Assembly (NCBI GenBank): GCA_022925895.1
Contig: JAKSYS010000582.1
Span: forward strand, 1-40,442
Length of the DNA: 40,442 bases
Source: Fragilaria crotonensis
Taxonomy: Eukaryota > Bacillariophyta > Fragilariophyceae > Fragilariales > Fragilariaceae
Direction: 5' to 3'
Below are positions 9,460 to 20,719 of the stretch, one piece after another. A model generated the notes under the pieces. That model was not told where the DNA came from. It saw only the letters and a list, made by a program, of their open reading frames with translations, and did no database searches. A program made the translations under genes and the position numbers. Positions within the stretch are counted from its first letter, which is position 1. Every line of letters begins with the position of its first letter.

Positions 9460-11347
9460 ATATGGCTGGTTTCACCCTGGACCCTCGCAAGGTAGGTCTT
9501 GGTACTTATTGTACTGATGTTCAATAACTACTATAGTAAACTCTGCGAACATTTTTTGGTCTTGCCCTCATTTGCTGCGAGTTTCGGACAACTCCAATTG
9601 CTGCTCACGATGACATTGCGTTCATCTTAATTCACCCCTCCGGATGAAGCCAATGCACACCCATGTGTATTGGACTCTCCATGAGGCCCTGAATCTCGTT
9701 TTACAACGAACTGCGGTTTCTGGGATGATGAAAGAATTGAGGGAGCAGTAACAAGACTTCATCACCACTCTCGCAATTTGTTGTTGGCTGGTGGGTTGCA
9801 ATTCGTGTTGTAAAATCTTGGGATTGACAACCTGTCAGGACGTGAGATTTTCACAAGAGTGAATACACCGCTTTGGTTTGAGGAGGATGGTCCCAAATCA
9901 TGTTGATGCCATCGGCATTTGCCGTCTCCACGAATGTGCAAGCCCACCGTCATATCTTTTTGAAAACTTGTGCAATTAAAGCTCAGAGATATGTCTGTCT
10001 CGGCCGCGGCACAAGTTGGTCGGCACAGTTTATTCGAGAGTCCTATGGTCATGGTTTGGCAATTTCCTCCCATGGGGTCGGTGTGATCCTGGCCGATTCT
10101 GTGGACGCAGCATCGTCAACGATGACAATACCATTACCTTAAGCAACATCGCTTGATTTGGAGTTCAATTCTGCGTACTCCACATCCGAACTCATGACAA
10201 AGCATTGAATGACACCATATTGTCATAATTTTGTTCACAGTCGGGAAGGAGGCGTAGTGAGAAAATGTGTTCACAGCAGTGTTGCGGTAATGTGTAACTT
10301 CTGTGTGGAATGGTTGCAATGCGTTTGTGTCAACGGCTTTCTACGTATCAATCTTTTGACGGGTATCATAACAATGGTTTAGTATGATGCACTTGGATCT
10401 CTCTAGTACTACTACTGCTGTAATACCATGGCAAACCATGTTTGCTTCGAGGAAAGCTGAAGTGAGACAGCCCAACCAGAAATCTTTTTTCATCGTTGCA
10501 TCCTCCTGCAATCCTGATGTCTTGGTGTGATGCGGAACAAACTCAGCAACAACAAGTGCACAGAGTGAACACATTGAATAGTGTAATGTTTCTACTATAT
10601 GCAGCACAATATACATCCTAAGCAAAGAGTGATCGTCCGAAGGATTCTGAAACAAATCATGTGGTGCTGCTGCCAAGATGACGACAGATCGCCAACTCTG
10701 AAAGACAAGGTGCAAGTCACAACAGCAAACGGAACGAGTATCTTGCTGACAATCGTGATCATCCTTCTCCATCCCCTGCTCTATCTTGGCCTCTACCGTT
10801 ATCGTGGTCCTTGTTGTTGTTCTTGCTTCCTGTTCTGAGATGTAGTAGTCGCAACTGCACCAATAACCAATTCGGTTGTCAAGTATGTCCAAAAAATCGT
10901 TCAAATCATTATTGACTCCACTTGAAAAGCAGCATCCGCTAATCTCATATCCTCGGGACGAATTTTTCTTGAAGGACTCGCCGTTGACAGAGCATTTGGC
11001 ACCTGTGGAGTACATGCAACTGACGTTTGGTGGATGCGAATCTTTGTTAACAAACCACTGCTCATAATTGCCAATGTGTTGGAGGGAATTTTCAGACTAT
11101 TGTCCTCACTCATATTTTTCAATCCCTTGGGTGATGAAGAATACAACTGCTCATGTGAGGACAATAGTCTTCAAGTGTGTGATCGCTTCCCAGCCGCTTA
11201 ATCCCATCGTCAATGCTCTTGCTTGCACCGTGATAAAAATCAATTCCTGTGACGTCACACGCAACTAAATACTTAAGGGCTTCATTTTCCGCGTTGAAAA
11301 CATACTATGGCCTACCTGCCGATTCTCGAGGGTGAAACCAGCCATAT
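9460..11347. mobile_element. Candidate DNA transposon, 1.9 kb, 19-bp perfect TIR
   Basis: atatggctggtttcaccct at 9460-9478 is repeated in perfect inversion at 11329-11347, and weaker inverted similarity (aggtagg...) continues inward about 25 bp on each side. The 1.85 kb between holds several medium open frames on both strands, the longest on minus at 10341-11015, but their composition is Cys-rich and uneven and I recognise no transposase. It may be a decayed or non-autonomous element. No target-site duplication is obvious. Confidence 0.45.
10341..11015 (-). CDS. Open frame of about 224 codons, no recognised function
   Basis: The longest open frame inside the candidate transposon 9460-11347, rich in Cys, Ser and Asp (SGCCFSSGVNNDLNDFLDIL; SVCCCDLHLVFQ). 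Length is above chance expectation, but the composition is not typical of a folded enzyme, and competing frames cover the same DNA (for example minus 10901-11164 and plus 10876-11067). I could find no DDE-type or other transposase motif. It may not be a gene. Confidence 0.2.
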   Translation of the reverse strand: MYSTGAKCSVNGESFKKNSSRGYEISGCCFSSGVNNDLNDFLDILDNRIGYWCSCDYYISEQEARTTTRTTITVEAKIEQGMEKDDHDCQQDTRSVCCCDLHLVFQSWRSVVILAAAPHDLFQNPSDDHSLLRMYIVLHIVETLHYSMCSLCALVVAEFVPHHTKTSGLQEDATMKKDFWLGCLTSAFLEANMVCHGITAVVVLERSKCIILNHCYDTRQKIDT

Positions 11348-11352
11348 GCATT

Positions 11353-11476
11353 GGAATCTGGAATTCAAAATACATTTTCCAGTACTCTGGACATTGGACA
11401 TGTAGTTTCTACTGCAAAATTTGTACCACGGAATCTGGAATTCAAAAAACATTTTCCAGTATTTCTAGACAGATCG
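11353..11476 (+). repeat. 77-bp-spaced direct repeat GGAATCTGGAATTCAAAA
   Basis: ggaatctggaattcaaaa and the following acattttccagta occur at 11353 and again at 11430. Between and around them, tgcaaaatttgtaccacg occurs at 11413 and also at 9440, with a weaker copy near 11608. There is no gene here. Confidence 0.6.
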
Positions 11477-11479
11477 AAA

Positions 11480-12447
11480 AAACTGGATATGGCATTAACG
11501 GAGTACTTGTACATAAAATTGTTGTCCGTTCTACACAACGATTCGTACCACATTATACAATATACATTTCTGGACACAGTGTAAAAAAGTTTTCATGTAG
11601 ATTTCTACTGAAAAATTTGTACCATGTACTTTTCTACCGCAAATGCTACGTCAGTACGTGGATTAAAAAATAAATATATACGATTACTTTTGAAAATACA
11701 GTACGACAATATCTGAGTTATTTTAGGTACTGTATATATAATAAAAAGGGGACCTACTTGTCTATTGATACCCTCGGGCGTCGGGAGGAATCCTGTGGAT
11801 TCCCAGAAGTCGCCTCAGCTGTACTGCACGTCGAACGGTATTGGAGGTGCTTGAGTGTGACCACATAGTTGCTACGCGTAGTTCTGCTATGTCTCAGTAT
11901 TGGGCGCACTGCTACTAGAATAGTAGGGTTGTGTACAATACACTGGCATAGTGGGCAGAAAACGTAGTAACTATGACGATTTTGAGTATCCAAGGAGTCT
12001 AACGGATTCCCGGATGGTTCACTAACAAGCACTGGCCTGAGGCTGTTGGGGACGGTGGGTGGGTTAGCGAAAAAATACATTGGCAGATATCTCATCACCG
12101 ATGCATTCAAATCGATCAATTGTAAACAAGTGATCAATTTCCATCAGAGAACGAGTTGTTTGCCCTCGGCCGCGCTGCAGTCGAATGTCCTAGGGCCGTC
12201 AATATATTACTCCGTAGCGGCTACTGGGAGTGTATCTTTAAGGTACTGCAGTATAAGTAGTGGAGTAGTTGTACTCGTCTACTGTTGCGTTGGCTTAAAG
12301 TCTTATCTGCAAGCATTCATACAAAAAACAAGTTTGATAGCCATGCACATAGCTCGAATTCTTGTCGTATGCTCCAAGCGTTGTAGCACTAAAAGTACTA
12401 ATGATGCAGTACGAGCTGAGTATGACAAAAGTCTGTAGTACTACCGG
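11480..12447. other. Stretch without a recognised gene
   Basis: There is a 127-codon minus-strand open frame at 11754-12137 and a plus-strand one at 12046-12438. Neither has a recognisable domain, and the two overlap. A perfect 7-bp hairpin (ggaatcc tgt ggattcc) sits at 11787-11803. Many GTAC/AGTACT tetramers are present. Confidence 0.3.
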
Positions 12448-13170
12448 TACCAGTTAAAAATGGCTTTGAGCCCTTAAAAAAAATTGAGCCACTAAATGGT
12501 GTAATTTTCACGACCTATGCAAAAAAAGGTGATCAATATCATTCTAATTACCGCTTCACATACGGCAATGACGTTCCTTGCCATGTGCACCTACTTTCCT
12601 TTGCTGTGCAAAACAGGCATTTTGGAAGCCGGGGTTTTGCTTAACACACTGGATGTTGGTACCTCGGAGATTTTGCGCATCTCAAATTTTCCACCATTGA
12701 GCCGGGCCACCAACTTTATGTAGACATTCCATGCAGTATTTTTTTAATCATTGCGAGAAATATAGATAGCTGCTTAACTGTTCACGTGGTGAATTATATT
12801 AGGTTTTGGAGTGTTACCAAATTGCGACGTAGAATCAGCGTAGCAGTACAAAGAAATTGGGTGACGACTATGATGAGATTATGTTGAATGGGGTAAAAAA
12901 ACTCAACGGACAAATATTGAAAAATACTCAGGTATATATGTAAACGAGTTAATTGCTTAGAGCCATTAAACAAGAACGACGCTTCTAAAAGCATCAATAT
13001 CTTCATGAATTATTTGTCCAGTATAGAAATGATTCAACCATGAGGAAGCATAAAAAGCATGATCAGCATGTGTGGCACTTGAAGTTGATTGCATTGCATC
13101 AGATTTTCATTGAGAACTTTTTAGTCCAACATGGTGTTTTTTAATGACTCAAAGCCATTTTTAACTGGTA
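12448..13170. mobile_element. MITE-like element B, 723 bp, perfect 23-bp TIRs
   Basis: taccagttaaaaatggcttt plus gag at 12448-12470 is the exact reverse complement of 13148-13170, and a T/A-rich extension follows on both sides. No transposase frame is present, so it is non-autonomous. The TIR core aaaaatggcttt and inner sequence near 12508-12530 match element A (5763-6437). Flanks give no clear target duplication. Confidence 0.7.
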
Positions 13171-14640
13171 GTAATCGGCTCGCAAGTCTAATACCAAACG
13201 AGTTCTTCTTTGAGTTGTTTTCAGGGTTTTGATGTCCGTTTGAGTCTTTGCCTGAATCACTTTCATGGAATGAGACATTAATGACCAATCCGATTTATGT
13301 CCTCTATGCGTACCAGGTACTTGGAGTACTGGAGTAGGAATACTACTACTGCGCTCCGAATGAAACATTTCGACTGATTTCAGAGGAGTCATTTGCTCAT
13401 GTAAGGCCCAAAAAGGAGCAGCGCCTGCTCTTGCGCGAGAGACGATGTGGACCTCCTCGGCTGTGCTACGTCATGGAGAGCATTTTTGTTCCTCGAATAT
13501 GCTATGGGTTCAGGAGCAGCATCCTAATTCCTGAATTCAGTCTTCACACCTTTTCTTTGAATTGAACATTGTGCATACTTCGGAGCAGATGCAGGCTTTG
13601 AAGTGCATTTTCAATGTATTTATTTGCTGTCGTAGTGGATTTGGCATTTGCAACTTCTTTCAGAATGAGTCATGGGCATCAATTTGTCAAGAGGGCACTG
13701 TTGGAAAGTTGTGCAGCTTTGACATTCACTACACTGAACAATATTGCAGTAGAAGAACTTGATGACAATCTTACCAATGAGGTGATTTACTCTTGTACGT
13801 CCTTCAGCAGTGAGGGTCCCAGCAGCCAACGCATGATCTGGAGGGTTACGAGCAGTTTGTCCTTGGTTTTCTCATGTTCTTTGAGGCAGTGGTCGTATTT
13901 GATCTGGAAGGACATGCATGGCTTGCTTTTGAATAAGAATCAAACGTAGTTTCAATTGCCTTCTTGCTTTGAACATTCATGCAGCTGGGAAAGGGGTTGA
14001 GGAAGGCTTCACATTTTAGCATTTTAGTATCTTGTTGCAATCATCAAACACAGGTTCATTCAGAATCTCATAGTTGATCTTGTAATCAAAGGCATTGGGA
14101 AAATTGTCCACACTCACCGTTGGAAACATGTCTTGACCCAGAACAATCAGCAAGTCCTTGTCCGAGAAGGTTCTCTTCATCCACAAGCAAGTCTGCAAGG
14201 CCTAGCTAAGTTACAATGGAACTTTCCACCAGATGTATGCATTCCATGAGGAAAAAGATATCACCAATGGTAAATGAGCAATTAAGTTACATGCACACTG
14301 AGAGATTGACAAAACAGCTGGCACCAGCCATACTATGCATTGCCAACACCATTCTTGCTACTTAAACATGGAACTGTGCATTGATCACCAAGAATGCATT
14401 TCAACAGCTCATCCTTTTATACCTTTTGTGGTGTATCTAATCTCATTATTTCAATTCTCTCTCAAAGACCATATAAAAACTTATCATGGGGTTATCCGCA
14501 TCCATGCGGCCCGGTAGAGCATGGTGTGTACCCGATCCGGAGGTTTCTAATCCGCGAGATCTTTTGAAAGCGACCCCTTTCAACCGTCCGCCGTGTGAAA
14601 AAGGCTGAAATGTTTGGACATGCGTACTAGACATCATTGT
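13171..14640 (-). other. Coding-like but broken stretch, unknown
   Basis: Several consecutive minus-strand open segments in changing frames: 14198-14016 (SDKDLLIVLGQDMFPTVSVD), 14040-13846, then 13829-13620 with a Cys-rich part (CNIVQCSECQSC) and 13392-13141. Together they suggest a decayed gene or transposon remnant rather than random DNA. I cannot assign a family, and no single frame or plausible splice pattern joins them. Confidence 0.2.
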
Positions 14641-16891
14641 TGTTATATCTCTGCAGCAAGGGTGCCAGCAGAGATCATGGAAGTGGCAAGGGTTGTAGCA
14701 TCTTTGCTATGAAGAAGTTCATTTCAGTGCTCCCACGTTATTGCTCGAGAGTATTTGTAGAGAATAGCTAGTCATGACTTTTCAAAGGCAGACTTTCGTT
14801 GTCGGCTCGGACTTAACACAGATATTGTGCATGTCAAGTGAGGCAAGTACTCGCTCGCCAAAACCGCGAAGAGTATTGTCCCATCCTTTTGTTTCTTACA
14901 AAGACTGTGCGTAAGTCAATTACTAGCTACAAGAGCTCATATTCAACATGAACAAGGTATTCCATCACACAAAAGGTGCTAACTGGAAACATTATCCACA
15001 TTGTTGGCAGTTGATTCAACTGTTCAGGCAGTGTCCGTACAACAAAACTTTGTACGGCTCTTTATCCTATTTGCATTAAACAGGTCATCCTAGTCATTTC
15101 ATATAGTACTCATAAACGGTAATGCAGGGATTTGTGTACAGTACATTGTTTAATGCAAACAAGCTGAGTTTAATGCATCTTGGGTATTTAATGACATTGT
15201 ACGAAGTTCCAAGGGTACATAACCAGATAATTTCAGCTTCAATTTTCTTGTCCCCGAGTGTCGTCCGGACAAGAAATTTTAAAATCGACGTTTCCAAGTT
15301 CTGAACTCCCAAGTTTCCAGGGTAGCTAGGTTGAAGGTGAGTACAAGGCACAATACCAGTGTATGTCTAATGTCTACTACTATTGTAGTAGTACAGTAAT
15401 ACAAGGACACAATGACGCCTATGCTCGTCTAACGCGGAGAAGCAGATCATGTCTTCGTCGACCTCAGGGTATTTTGTCATTAACGTGTGCTGTGAATGTA
15501 AACAACCAAACTAAATAGAAGGAATAATAGAGCCATAACATGCTGAACTCATATGCTTGAGGTTTTGTCGTATTATGTAAAGCCTTTGTCGTGTTCTCCG
15601 ACCACTTCTCTGATAACAAATGATTTTCATCGCTTGTCCAGAGATGTTGATCAAACGCATTATGGTTGCTCTTCACACCGTGACAGGTTTCCACTGTAAT
15701 TAGTAGCAGTTTTGTCTTTCTGCAAATGCACTCCGACTTACTCACAAAGTCTGGTGAATATGCTTGCTTCACAATCAATTTCTCTCTCATTGCTGTCATG
15801 GCAATTGTTCTTGTGCATGCCATGCAAAACATGCAAACATTTTTGTTATTGATTTTCTGGAAGAGTGATATTGCGTTGTACATGTAGTAAACCCTGGCAT
15901 GATGAACAACCCAGCATCCTTCCAACGTGAGGCTGGTTTACTGAAGTGCATTTTAACCACCCCTCTGGAACTTGAACCGTTCATGACATCGTAATCACTC
16001 GGACAGTGCGTGGACTTCTTGGCATTGGGATCATTGCTGGCTGTGGTATAATGACGAAATCTGTATTGGATGAACGCTCATAACGAAGTCATTAGAAGGG
16101 ATTCTCCAGCGACAATCGACAAGGATATCGCAAAGGCAGTCGCATTTTTGGCAGGTGTACTCGAGCCGAACTGCTAACTAAGAAGGTTACGAAGTCATTT
16201 CAAATATGTATTGTCTCGGCGTTAGTCTCCTTTTCTTCGATGTCCTCTGCAATGATGAATCAAGCCTCTCCGATTTGATGATGCACCTTGGATTCTCATT
16301 GTCATCACCTAGAATGAACAAGCAAATGAAGAATCTTGTGCACCGCTTTCGTACCTTTCGCTCGCTACGTCCTAGAGGGTCGATCTGATTCAAGTTGAGC
16401 AGAATTTCAATTGAAAGGAGTGGTCAAAAACCAAGCACGTTTAATAGGATATGAAACATGGCGTTGCAAACTTGGATAAAAGGCTTTTGCTAGGTTCGAA
16501 TTGAGAAGTCACGAAAGACGAGTCCCACTCACTCAGAAATCAAAGTTGAATCACGAGTCAATTAGTTTGAGCACTTCAAAACTTTGACACTTGGTGCCAA
16601 ATTTTTCTTGTCCGGACACTGCCTCAGAGGACCAAGGTTTCATCAAGATTCAAGATTGGTGTGAAAATGTTGTTTGTGTTCCTTTGCATCTAATGCTGAT
16701 CCGTTTGTTGTGTGACCAGCATGATGTGATGAATAAGTACTAGCTAGCTACTTTAGGCATGAATATTATTGTAAGGAGCTTATTACTGGTTCTCGAAACA
16801 TACTAGTAGGGTAATGGTACTACCGGTAGTGCAGCACCTTCAATAGTTGCTCGAAGAAAAGGAAAACATTGTTTGATGTTGTTCCTAAGTT
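14641..16891. other. Long stretch without a recognised gene
   Basis: Open frames here (for example minus 15984-15796, minus 15925-15464 without an ATG at its edge, minus 16393-16187) have no recognisable domains. An inverted repeat ttcttgtcc/ggacaagaa lies at about 15245-15275, and a related ttcttgtccggacac lies near 16605. I see no RNA gene. Confidence 0.3.
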
Positions 16892-19046
16892 GAGCACCAC
16901 AAATGTAATAATAGTACGCATACACTCAATTCACTACGTGTCAACAAAACTAAATTAAAGCAACGTCGTATGTTGCTGTGTTCTTTACAATCGTATTTGC
17001 ATTTATGTGCAAAATACCCATCAGCTTCATTCAGAAGAGAAATGCTTTATACCATCAGTGATGTTTGGGAGCGACATAGCGTTTATTCACCAAATATACT
17101 AGTACATGCTTACATGCTGATTGTTGTTTTCTTGCCAGTGACACCACTAGAATTCAATTCTACTTTCTTCTTCCTTCATTCCCTCATTGTGACAACCAGC
17201 AGTATACTAATTAAAAGGTTAACAACGTATTCAAACTTTTGCAAGGACAAACTATGTACCCGCCCTGCCTCAGCCTATCCCTCATCTTTGGGCCGTGAAG
17301 GGCTTTGCCTTTCCTTTTCGTGGCTGAACAACTTCTGTTGGACTCCGAACTTTGCATATCTCCCTGGAACACTGAAAGGTTGCACGGTTGAAGAAGCAAT
17401 GCTCAATATTGTTTGTAGTTGAGTTACTATTAAACACGATCTTGAGCTAAAAGAATACACGTTGCTTGAGGATTTCTTGCCATGCCAAACAATGACATCT
17501 CATTGTCTACAGCAGCTCATGATGTGCAAATCTTATTGAGCTCAAAAGTGGCAGAAATGATGTTCATGTAATTTCTGAAGCACGGCTGATGATAATGCTG
17601 GTATCTATGCAATCTTTGCTATTGAGTAGCCACAGATGCAAAATGAGCATCATTTCCTTTTGAAATAATGAGGTCTTGCAAAAATGGTGGGTGTTTCACT
17701 AATTTTTACACCACTTTGGGGCCAACAGGACTTTTAAAGATGCATTTCAAGATCAAATGCGGTGGCCTACAAGTTGGCATTGGAGGATTCCATTGCAGTT
17801 CTTGGGCTGGATGGCCAACACAAAAGTTGCATATCTTTGAGCTTGCTACTGGAATCAACAAGGGGAGCCATTTGAACATTTAGCTTGCTATGCTGCACTC
17901 CATGATGACTTCTATGTATAATCTGAGTAGTTCAATGTGCATTAAATAGTGTCACTATGTTCCTATTGACCATCATGGGCAATTCTATTTTTGAGTTTGC
18001 AGCAGTAATACTCCTAGTACACAATCTTGTTTTTTATGGGTTTAATAATGGCACATGACAGGATCACTAGATTGCAAGGCAGGAGCCAAACTGAATTGGG
18101 TCTGGGTCGGCTACATACGTTATGACAGGTAGAGAAAGGGTTTGTAATGATGATAGGCTGGCTTCGACGTACCAGGTACTCTGGAGCTCTGGAGCTCTCC
18201 ATCGAAAGCACAGTAGTATGTAGTATCTAGTAGTACAAAAGTCGAGGTTGCGACCAGGAACTCTATAATGCAATCAAAGTTGAACATCCTACAAAGGACC
18301 AGGACCGGGGACACCCGCAAATGCGTTTCTGATTGGTACCAGGTACAAGTGCAATACTTGGTACCAGGGTACCTGTACGGAGACCAACGACGAGACACCA
18401 TCCCACTATCACGAGTTACTAGACCACCCAAGAACCCTTTTCTTCATTATGAATAGTTGATTTCGGTGTCATCGACAGAATTGTCGCCGATCACTCAGCT
18501 TGAAGATTTGTCAGACCTTTCGGGTACTTATATATAGTTTTATAAACTGTCGTCGTAGGCAGAGATGCACGTGTTGCGAATATTGTACCTGGTACTGGAG
18601 TAACTTGTAACCAAAGGTGCTATTGGAACTCATGTCTCATGTGTCATTTGTCTTGTTGCAAAGGAAATATGTCATATTGTTCAGGAGTCTGATAGGGGTC
18701 ATTAGGGCTTAGCCAAAATGACCTTCCTGAATCATAAAAATTAGTATCCTGAATCATTCATACATGCTGTACCTTTTTTATCTTAGATTTTTTTCGAAAA
18801 GTCCGATCACATTTTGTGGTCATTTGGTACTCACTGCTTATGCCCCTATCTGTACATGTACGTAACCCACGTCGTCCTGCAATATGTAATAAAAGCACAT
18901 CACGACTGTTACGTTGGCCTCCGGAGTCCGTAGTCCCCCAAGACAGCCGTAGTACCAGGGCCTCTGTGTACGTATGCTGTACCAAAAATGGAACCTGCAA
19001 GGTTTTGCACCGAAATGAGTCATTCACTGAGATCCGCTTAAAACGA
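16892..19046. repeat. Repeat R, copy 1 (left edge of the tandem array)
   Basis: Homology to 27639-30600 and 39134-40442 begins abruptly at gagcaccacaaa (16892) and ends, as a diverged repeat, at about 19046. Copy 1 differs from copies 2 and 3 by frequent substitutions (more than ten in the last 250 bp alone), and it lacks about 60 bp found in the others near 27830-27895. It is mostly non-coding, with a possible transposase relic at 17690-17930 and GTAC-rich inverted repeats at 18335-18365. R could be an old dispersed repeat, or an LTR-like terminal repeat of a larger unit. Confidence 0.8.
17690..17930 (+). pseudogene. Possible C-terminal relic of a piggyBac-like transposase
   Basis: In changing frames the DNA reads TFKDAFQDQM, then WPTSWHWRIPLQFLGWMAN and KVAYLLSLL, then EPFEHLACYAALL near a TAG at 17928-17930. 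The W..R...FLGW..N..VAYLL pattern followed by a short acidic-to-hydrophobic tail resembles the end of DDE_Tnp_1_7 (piggyBac) proteins, where Asn in that helix is common. The same relic recurs at about 29290-29503 and 39960-40179. At least one frame change is needed. I saw no catalytic Asp segment, so the assignment is tentative. Confidence 0.25.
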
Positions 19047-19109
19047 GCACAATAATCAATTGTTGTTGCAGTGAGAAATTCACTGCGCTCGGGCGTGCAG
19101 CTCGACAGC

Positions 19110-20666
19110 ATGTCCTCCTGTGAAACAATAGTCGACACCTCCAACCAATCGGTGCCTACTAGACGCTTATCTGGAGAGAGTTCTTGTGATTTGTATGCCG
19201 ATGTGGAACGGACCTTGCACCTTCGAAAGGAGGTTGACAATCGGTCGGCCGATCGAGCACACAGCAAACGCAGGGCTGTAGAGGGCTCCGAACGCAAGCT
19301 TTCACCCCGACCACAGAAGGATTCGCAGAAATCCGACGTGGCAAGCAATTTCCATCGATCACCATCAGCTCCAGAGTTGCAAAGCCCAAGAAAATCAAGT
19401 GTGGATAGCGTGGCAACCAAAGCTTCAATACCTGCTCTTTATGAATATGAGGTTGCCCCAGAAAGCGACCACAATGCAGAACCAAGAAGCAATAGTCCGA
19501 CGTCCGATACTGGGAGCACATTATCGGAAGAAGAACAGGAAATAATTCGATTCTTGATGAAGACGACTAGTGTCAGGCATTCCATGAGATCGCTAAGTCC
19601 CAAAACGGCTCACAGCAGGGCGTGCTCAACAGGGATCGAAGGAGTGGCGCGAAGGAACAGCGATCGTGATTACTGTTCCAGAAGCAGAGGTAATCTGTCG
19701 CAGAAAGGTACTGTACCGTTACAAGAGGCTCGGAATGCCAGAATGGCATCTTCGCAGTCGCGACCACGGCAGCTGAGTTTTGGCAGCCAAGCTAGCGAAC
19801 CTAACTGAAGTTCGTCACGCTCTCGACCGCGGCAGCAGAGTTTCGACAGCCCAGTGACCGAACCCAACCGAACTTCGTCACGCTCTCGACTGAGGCAGCA
19901 GAGTGTTGACAGCCCAGTGACCGAATCCAACCGAACTTCGTCACGCTCTCGACCGCGGCAGCAGAGTTTCGACAGTCAAACAAGCGACCCGAACCAAACG
20001 TTGCCACGCTCTCGACCGCGACAGCAGAGTTTTGACAGCCATGCAAGCGACCTTAACCAAAGTGTTCGCTCAAAAGCCGGTGGCCTTCGTCGCAGGAAGA
20101 GAGCCTCCCGTCGAAGGGCGTCTGATAAAGATCCCATGACGTCCTTGTCACCCCCGAGCAGTCGAGAATTAATTGCGCAGCCAAGCGTGTCACACTTGGT
20201 GGAACGGCATCACTCTGAATCGTCGTCGAGACAGACTGATCTTGGACAGATATCTGCAACAGCTGGATGCACGTCAAGATCAGCCCCTGATTTAGGTTCT
20301 CCTTTGCGAAAACGAATGCCTCGCGTGCCAACTGGCAATCGCGAACACGATAAGAGCAATTGCAAAGAGGAGGGCAAGGAGAAGAGCAAGAGGAGAGACA
20401 AGAGCAAGGACAAGAGTAAGTGCAAGGACAAGACCAAGACTAGGGAGAAGGACACTAAAGAAACTCCCAAAACCAGCAAAGTGACAGCCTCGCTTACAAC
20501 GCGAAGTTGGAGAGCGAAGCTCGCCGAACACTTCGGTCGCAGTTTGGAAACGAATCCACCCATCGGTAAGGCTCGAAATTATCGACATGCACCGATTCCT
20601 ACCACTCTCCTTTGCTCCGATGATTTCGCGAGCGATATTCTCGACGACCTCACAGAAATCGCATAG
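19110..20666 (+). pseudogene. Basic Ser/Arg-rich protein with five 21-residue repeats, copy 1 (internal TGA)
   Basis: From the ATG at 19110 one frame of 519 codons runs to TAG at 20664-20666, interrupted only by TGA at 19806-19808 (codon 233), where copy 2 has CGA (Arg). The N-terminal 210 residues are Ser/Arg-rich (TRRLSGESS, SPRKSSVDS). Codons 218-322 are five 21-residue repeats, each starting R-X-R-Q-X-S with F or V next, followed by DS..(T/S)(E/D)..N.. linkers. Then comes a KEEGKEKSKRRDKSKDKSKC-type lysine tract and a C-terminus with WRAKLAEHFGRSL and an acidic end. The protein is probably disordered and phosphorylated. No family is recognised. A TTGTTGTTGCAG acceptor-like sequence lies just upstream (19059-19070), so an upstream exon is possible. 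Confidence 0.6.
19761..20075 (+). repeat. Five 63-bp coding repeats
   Basis: Repeats begin at 19761, 19824, 19887, 19950 and 20013, each with CGACCNCGGCAGCAGAGTTT or a close variant. They encode the 21-residue units of the Ser/Arg-rich protein. The last unit is the most diverged. Confidence 0.9.
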
Positions 20667-20719
20667 CACGCGATGAAAAAATCTATGCTGTCCAAGTTTT
20701 GAAAATCAAATCATTCGCG

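Noticed and set aside
16970-17422. 150-codon plus-strand frame
   Set aside because: Lies in repeat R; the equivalent DNA in R2 and R3 has indels and stops and no conserved protein.
18758-19420. 220-codon minus-strand open frame (and its copy at 30312-30974)
   Set aside because: Antisense to the Ser/Arg-rich gene and to R. Its composition follows from Ser/Arg codons on the other strand, and it spans the divergence step at 19046 without any change in coding character.
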